A DNA stretch of 64,000 nt, taken from positions 5,952,001 to 6,016,000 of the forward strand of contig NZ_JAPEOZ010000001.1 in assembly GCF_026340655.1 (NCBI RefSeq), in the 5' to 3' direction. Source of the DNA: Streptomyces sp. NBC_01275 (lineage in GTDB: Bacteria; Actinomycetota; Actinomycetes; Streptomycetales; Streptomycetaceae). The position numbers and the translations under genes are program-made. The notes beneath the pieces were generated by a model that made no database searches, was not told the origin of the DNA, and was given only the letters and a program-made list of their open reading frames with translations. Shown in pieces: positions 59,681 through 64,000 of this stretch; the stretch's first letter is position 1; each line of letters begins with the position of its first letter.

Positions 59681-60355
59681 ATGACCAGGGTCCTTGTCGT
59701 CGACGACCAGTTCCTGATCCGGGCCGGACTCGTGGGGCTGCTGAACGCCGCGCCCGGGTTCGAGGTCGCGGGGGAGGCCGGGGACGGCGACGAGGCGGTG
59801 CGGCTGGCCGCCGAGACGCGGCCCGACGTGGTCCTCATGGACATCCGGATGCCCGGAATGAACGGCATCGAGGCCACCGAACGCATCCTCGCCCGCCCCG
59901 CAGACCGGCTGCCCCGCATCCTGATCCTCACCACCTTCGACCTCGACGAGTACGTGTACGGGGCGCTGCGGGCCGGCGCGTCCGGGTTCCTGCTCAAGGA
60001 CTCGGGGCCCGAGCGGCTGCTCGCCGCGGTGGCCGCGGTGCAGGGCGGCGACGCGCTCTTCGCGCCCAGCGTCACCCGCCGCCTGGTCGAGGCCTTCGCC
60101 CGGCAGGGCGGCGCGGCCGCCGCCGCGGCCGACGGGGCCTCGCCCGACCTGGAGGTGCTGACCTCCCGCGAGGTCGAGGTGCTGAAGCTGACCGCCCGCG
60201 GTCTGTCCAACCAGGAGATCGCCGGCCGCCTCTACATCAGCGAGGCCACCGTCAAGACCCACCTCAACCGCACGATGACCAAGCTCGACCTGGGCAGCCG
60301 GGCGCAGGCGGTGGTGGTGGCGTACGAGACGGGTCTGGTGACGCCGGGCGGCTGA
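59681..60355 (+). CDS. LuxR/NarL-family response regulator
   Basis: Response regulator of 224 aa. Receiver domain starts TRVLVVDDQFLIRAGLVGLL with the phospho-acceptor D54 in VVLMDIRMPGMNG and conserved Thr/Lys positions (LTTFDLDEY, FLLKD). An Ala-rich linker follows, then the LuxR helix-turn-helix LTSREVEVLKLTARGLSNQEIAGRLYISEATVKTHLNR. Partner of the upstream kinase. ATG at 59681. Confidence 0.94.
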   Translation: MTRVLVVDDQFLIRAGLVGLLNAAPGFEVAGEAGDGDEAVRLAAETRPDVVLMDIRMPGMNGIEATERILARPADRLPRILILTTFDLDEYVYGALRAGASGFLLKDSGPERLLAAVAAVQGGDALFAPSVTRRLVEAFARQGGAAAAAADGASPDLEVLTSREVEVLKLTARGLSNQEIAGRLYISEATVKTHLNRTMTKLDLGSRAQAVVVAYETGLVTPGG

Positions 60356-60434
60356 CCTGCCGGCCGGGTCGTCGCGGGAACCGTCCGGCCGTGCGCCGTC
60401 GTCCCTCAGACGGGCGAAAGGGGAGGTGGGCGGG

Positions 60435-60893
60435 ATGGGCTCCTGGCAGCCGCTGCCGGACGGGCTGCCGTCGGAGGTACGGCACTTCGTGGAGCAGCTG
60501 CGGCAGCTCAAGGACGGTACGGGCCTCAGCCTGGCCGCGCTCGGCGCGCGCACCGCGTACAGCAAGTCCTCCTGGCACCGCTACCTCAACGCGGTCCAGC
60601 CGCCGCCGAGGCAGGCCGTCGCCGCGCTGTGCCGGGTCGTGGGCCTGTCCGACACGGACACCGAACGCCACTGCGTGCGCTGGGAACTGGCCGTCGAGGC
60701 CTGGCCGCGCCCCGCGCCGCCCGCCGCCGGGGAGGGGTACGAGGACGATCCGACGGTCCCCTGGTGGGAACGGTCGGACGGATCGGAACGGTCCGAGCAG
60801 CCCCGCCCCGCCGGACGTCTGCTCCTCTACGCCGTCCTGCTGCTGCTCGTCCTGCTGCTCACGGCGGTCGGGGGAGCCGTCGCCTTCGGTTGA
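60435..60893 (+). CDS. HTH protein with C-terminal membrane helix
   Basis: Protein of 152 aa. The N-terminal helix-turn-helix-like region (PSEVRHFVEQLRQLKDGTGLSLAALGARTAYSKSSWHRYLNAV) is the degenerate XRE domain common in streptomycetes; the middle is acidic and Trp-containing. A C-terminal helix LLLYAVLLLLVLLLTAVGGAVAF ends the protein with almost nothing outside. ATG at 60435 follows GGGAGG; GTG at 60426 is an alternative. Its first 80 residues match the next gene's product, so the pair arose by duplication, this copy lacking the outside DUF2690 domain. Confidence 0.82.
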   Translation: MGSWQPLPDGLPSEVRHFVEQLRQLKDGTGLSLAALGARTAYSKSSWHRYLNAVQPPPRQAVAALCRVVGLSDTDTERHCVRWELAVEAWPRPAPPAAGEGYEDDPTVPWWERSDGSERSEQPRPAGRLLLYAVLLLLVLLLTAVGGAVAFG

Positions 60894-60960
60894 CGGTCGG
60901 TTGACAGGTCGGGGAAGTGTCCCGAATGGTCTTCTTATCGGGACGTTGAGAGGGGGCTCG

Positions 60961-61827
60961 ATGCCTCGCTGGAAGGCCCTGCCGGACGCACTCGATCCGC
61001 AGCTGCGGGAGTTCGTCGAGCAGTTGCGGCGGGTCGTGGACGACAGTGGGCTGAGCGTCGCGACGGTGGCCGACCGCACCGGCTACGGCAAGGCGTCCTG
61101 GGAGCGGTATCTCAACGGGCGGCTGCTCGCCCCCAAGGGCGCGGTCGTCGCCCTGGCCGAGGTCACCGGCACGCCCCCCGTCCATCTGACCACCCTGTGG
61201 GAGCTGGCCGAGCGCGCCTGGAGCCGCTCGGAGCTCGTGCCCGCGACGGCGGCTGCGGCTGCGGACACAGCTACAGACGCGACCGCAGACGCCGAGAGAG
61301 TTGCGACCGGCGCTTCCCGGGGCGCCGGAGCGCAGCGGACCTGGATGTTCCTCGCCGGAGTCGTGGGCGTGGTGATCGTCGTCGTGGGCGCGTTCCTGCT
61401 GACCGACGGAGGGGACCCGAGGGCGACCGTGGGCGGCTCCCCGGAGTCCTCCTCCTCGACGCCGGCGGACCCTCGCTCCTCCACCCTGCCCGCCGGGGTG
61501 CTGTGCGCGGGGGCCGACTGCACGGGCAAGGACGCCGAGGAGATGGGGTGCAGCGGCGACCTCGTGACCACGGCGAAGAGCGCGACCGTCGGCCCGACGC
61601 TCGTCGAGGTCCGCTACAGCAGGACCTGCGGCACGGCCTGGGGCCGGATCATGCAGGCCGGGCAGGGCGACGAGGTGCGGGTGACCGTGGGGTCGGCAGC
61701 ACGGACCGGCACGGTCACGGACCCCGGCGAGACGATCGCGTACACGCCGATGGTGGCGGTGAAGGACGCGAAGGAGGCGACGGCGTGCGCGGTGCTGGCG
61801 TCGGGGCAGACGGGCTGCACGCCCTGA
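60961..61827 (+). CDS. Membrane HTH protein with DUF2690 domain
   Basis: Protein of 288 aa. N-terminal XRE-like helix-turn-helix (REFVEQLRRVVDDSGLSVATVADRTGYGKASWERYLNGR), Ala/Thr-rich linker, one membrane helix (WMFLAGVVGVVIVVVGAFLL, about 122-141), Ser/Thr/Pro linker, and an outside DUF2690 domain with paired Cys (VLCAGADCTGKDAEEMGCSG, SRTCGTAWGRI, TACAVLASGQTGC). The layout suggests transmembrane control of DNA binding. ATG at 60961 after GAGAGGGGG. 67 bp after its paralogue. Confidence 0.88.
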   Translation: MPRWKALPDALDPQLREFVEQLRRVVDDSGLSVATVADRTGYGKASWERYLNGRLLAPKGAVVALAEVTGTPPVHLTTLWELAERAWSRSELVPATAAAAADTATDATADAERVATGASRGAGAQRTWMFLAGVVGVVIVVVGAFLLTDGGDPRATVGGSPESSSSTPADPRSSTLPAGVLCAGADCTGKDAEEMGCSGDLVTTAKSATVGPTLVEVRYSRTCGTAWGRIMQAGQGDEVRVTVGSAARTGTVTDPGETIAYTPMVAVKDAKEATACAVLASGQTGCTP

Positions 61828-61953
61828 GAGCCGGCGAGATGCAGAGGCTGTGTCGGCCGCGTGAAGAACCGGAGCGCACAGGAATACCCGCCTCCGCCCC
61901 GGGGCACCCGCACGGTACCCCCACGGGAGTCCGGCACGACCCGGTACCCCCAC

Positions 61954-61998
61954 CACGGCGGCCGCCGGCCTTTCTCTCCCGAACCGGCGGCCGCCGTG
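61954..61998 (+). terminator. Large hairpin after the DUF2690 gene
   Basis: 15-bp perfect stem (61954-61968 with 61984-61998), 15-nt loop, 127 nt after the DUF2690 gene stop. No T run, so termination would depend on stem strength. Confidence 0.6.
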
Positions 61999-62020
61999 CC
62001 ACGTCCGGACGCCCGATCTG

Positions 62021-62080
62021 TAGCGCACTCCGTCGCGCACTCGGTCTCGCACTCTGTTTCCCGCTCTGTTTCTCACTCTG
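62021..62080. repeat. 12-bp imperfect tandem repeat, five copies
   Basis: Units begin at 62021, 62033, 62045, 62057 and 62069; consensus TYTCSCRCTCTG. They lie upstream of the mdh promoter region. Confidence 0.8.
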
Positions 62081-62100
62081 TGGGACGGGCCACACAACCC

Positions 62101-62126
62101 CGCGCATCCGAGATCCCGGATGCGCG
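62101..62126. promoter_or_regulatory. 10-bp inverted repeat upstream of mdh
   Basis: CGCGCATCCG (62101-62110) and CGGATGCGCG (62117-62126), a perfect inverted repeat with a 6-bp spacer. It ends next to ATAGCCT, a weak -10-like word at 62127. It could be an operator or an upstream terminator. Confidence 0.45.
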
Positions 62127-62130
62127 ATAG

Positions 62131-63219
<1,089 letters not shown>

Positions 63220-63235
63220 GTTCTTCAGACATGAC

Positions 63236-63267
63236 GATCCCCGGGAGGCTTCGACCGCCCGGGGATC
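63236..63267. terminator. mdh terminator
   Basis: 10-bp perfect stem (63236-63245 with 63258-63267), 12-nt loop, 17 nt after the mdh stop; also faces the convergent DUF397 gene. Confidence 0.75.
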
Positions 63268-63296
63268 AGTGTGTTCAGCTCCGCGTTCAGCTCCGC

Positions 63297-63488
63297 TTAC
63301 AGGGTGCGGATGAACTCCGTCCAGGCGTCGTGCCCGAAGACCAGGGCTCCCTGGGAGGGGTCCTTGCTGTCGCGGACTGGGACGAGGGGGGCGGATACGG
63401 TGTCGGCTACTTCGAGGCAGGCTCCGCCGTCGGGGTTGCTGTGGCTGGACTTGCGCCAGGTGACGTTGCTCAGGTCAATGGCTCGCAC
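63297..63488 (-). CDS. DUF397 protein
   Basis: Small protein of 63 aa of the DUF397 family (block TWRKSSHSNPDGGACLEVAD, then VPVRDSKDPSQGALVFGHDAWTEFI). DUF397 genes typically follow an XRE/DUF5753 regulator gene, as here. In Streptomyces such pairs (BldB-adjacent, WhiJ-like loci) affect development; the regulator is thought to be countered by the small partner. GTG at 63488 overlaps the upstream regulator gene by 19 nt. Confidence 0.9.
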   Translation of the reverse strand: MRAIDLSNVTWRKSSHSNPDGGACLEVADTVSAPLVPVRDSKDPSQGALVFGHDAWTEFIRTL

Positions 63489-64000
63489 GGCACTTCCTCC
63501 AACATCCGCGTGATGAACTTGCGTGACTCGGCCGGGGAAAGCGCCAGGTCGCGCATCGCATCGTAGCGCCGGTGGAGTAGGTCAACTGCTCGGGTTTCTT
63601 CCACGAGTTCGCCCCGGTGGGCGTTCTCGGCGTACGCCACCGTGCTGCCGTCGGACAGCCGCAGGATCATCATGTCGGTGCTGACCAGTGAGTGGAGACC
63701 AATGCTCTGCGGCAGCACCTGAAGGGTGATGTTCGGGCGCTCGCCGGCCTCCAGCAAGTGCTCCAACTGCTCCCGCCACTCCTGCCAGGCACGCAGCGGG
63801 GTCCGCAGTACCGCCTCGGAGAGGATGGCGCGGAACGGCGGTGCGTCATCCCCCTCCAGCAGCTTTCGTCGCCCGGTGCGGGCTTCGACCTGCTGGTCCA
63901 GTTCCAACCCCTTGAGACCGCCCAGGGTGAGGACCTCACGTGCGTACGCCGCTGTTTGAAGCAGGCCATGGACGGTGCTCACACCGAAATGCCACAAGCC
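63470..64000 (-). CDS. XRE regulator with DUF5753, cut by the window end
   Basis: C-terminal 176 residues of a helix-turn-helix regulator; the N-terminal DNA-binding part lies beyond base 64000. What is visible is the DUF5753 domain: TVHGLLQTAAYAREVLTL, TGRRKLLEGDDAPPFRAILSEAVLRTPL, a WREQLEHLLEAGERPNITLQVLP region and a C-terminal end overlapping the DUF397 gene. Together they make a WhiJ-type regulator/DUF397 pair. The partner DNA sites cannot be deduced from this fragment. Confidence 0.88.
   Translation of the reverse strand, partial: GLWHFGVSTVHGLLQTAAYAREVLTLGGLKGLELDQQVEARTGRRKLLEGDDAPPFRAILSEAVLRTPLRAWQEWREQLEHLLEAGERPNITLQVLPQSIGLHSLVSTDMMILRLSDGSTVAYAENAHRGELVEETRAVDLLHRRYDAMRDLALSPAESRKFITRMLEEVPCEPLT

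Overview
The window is chromosomal DNA of a Streptomyces or a very close relative. Support: very high GC with strong GC3 bias, frequent GTG/TTG starts, closely packed short operons, actinobacterial domain families (DUF4429-SHOCT, DUF3017, DUF397/DUF5753, DUF2690, DUF6350, PspC kinases, NlpC/P60 and M23 wall hydrolases), a small isobutyryl-CoA mutase subunit gene, and housekeeping genes (guaA, pcrA, sucCD, purNH, folD, mdh) in an order typical of the core of Streptomyces chromosomes. No phage, IS element, CRISPR array, rRNA or tRNA was seen.

Layout. 0.2-7 kb: metallo-beta-lactamase-fold protein, Ser/Thr kinase, succinate-semialdehyde dehydrogenase and a GMC (cholesterol-oxidase-like) oxidoreductase. 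7-10.3 kb: three consecutive leftward genes for exported proteins, two of them paralogues and the third a small metzincin-like protease. 11-16.6 kb: chorismate mutase with a candidate aromatic-peptide attenuator, divergent guaA, a PNPOx-fold protein, a membrane protein, a class II aldolase and a DUF4429-SHOCT protein. 16.8-23.2 kb: membrane proteins, DoxX, and a PspC protein divergent from a PspC-histidine kinase/LuxR regulator pair. 23.2-27.7 kb: two paralogous NlpC/P60 proteins, the second behind a clear ydaO (c-di-AMP) riboswitch, with two membrane genes between them. 27.9-34 kb: pcrA, M23 peptidase, lipase, icmB. 34.2-42.6 kb: a six-gene divergent locus, DUF5691 and SWIM-finger genes leftward, MoxR AAA+ ATPase, a 37-codon ORF, DUF5682 and VWA genes rightward. 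43-51.7 kb: sucCD, an XRE-sigma-like-membrane protein, DUF6350, purNH. 51.9-56.6 kb: I36 protease-inhibitor-like protein behind a U-free leader, lipoprotein, and an FHA protein coupled to a kinase fused to a lytic-transglycosylase-like domain. 56.9-64 kb: folD-DUF3017, a two-component pair, two related membrane HTH genes, mdh, and a DUF397/DUF5753 pair running off the end.

Working together. The strongest candidate for a little-described system is the MoxR/VWA/SWIM/DUF5682/DUF5691 locus. The region between its divergent arms carries two copies of TTGTCAGTG. The leftward copy is followed after 8 nt by TACCTT, an exact match to the actinobacterial RecA-independent (PafBC-type) DNA-damage promoter TTGTCRGTG-N8-TAnnnT. 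The rightward copy is a near match. The same motif, again exact, lies just upstream of pcrA (uvrD-type helicase). This predicts that the uncharacterised AAA+/VWA module is switched on with DNA repair. Several other loci couple cell-wall chemistry to signalling: c-di-AMP riboswitch to NlpC/P60, FHA plus kinase-transglycosylase, and PspC/kinase/regulator.

All calls come from reading the sequence. No database search was possible, so family names are by recognition.
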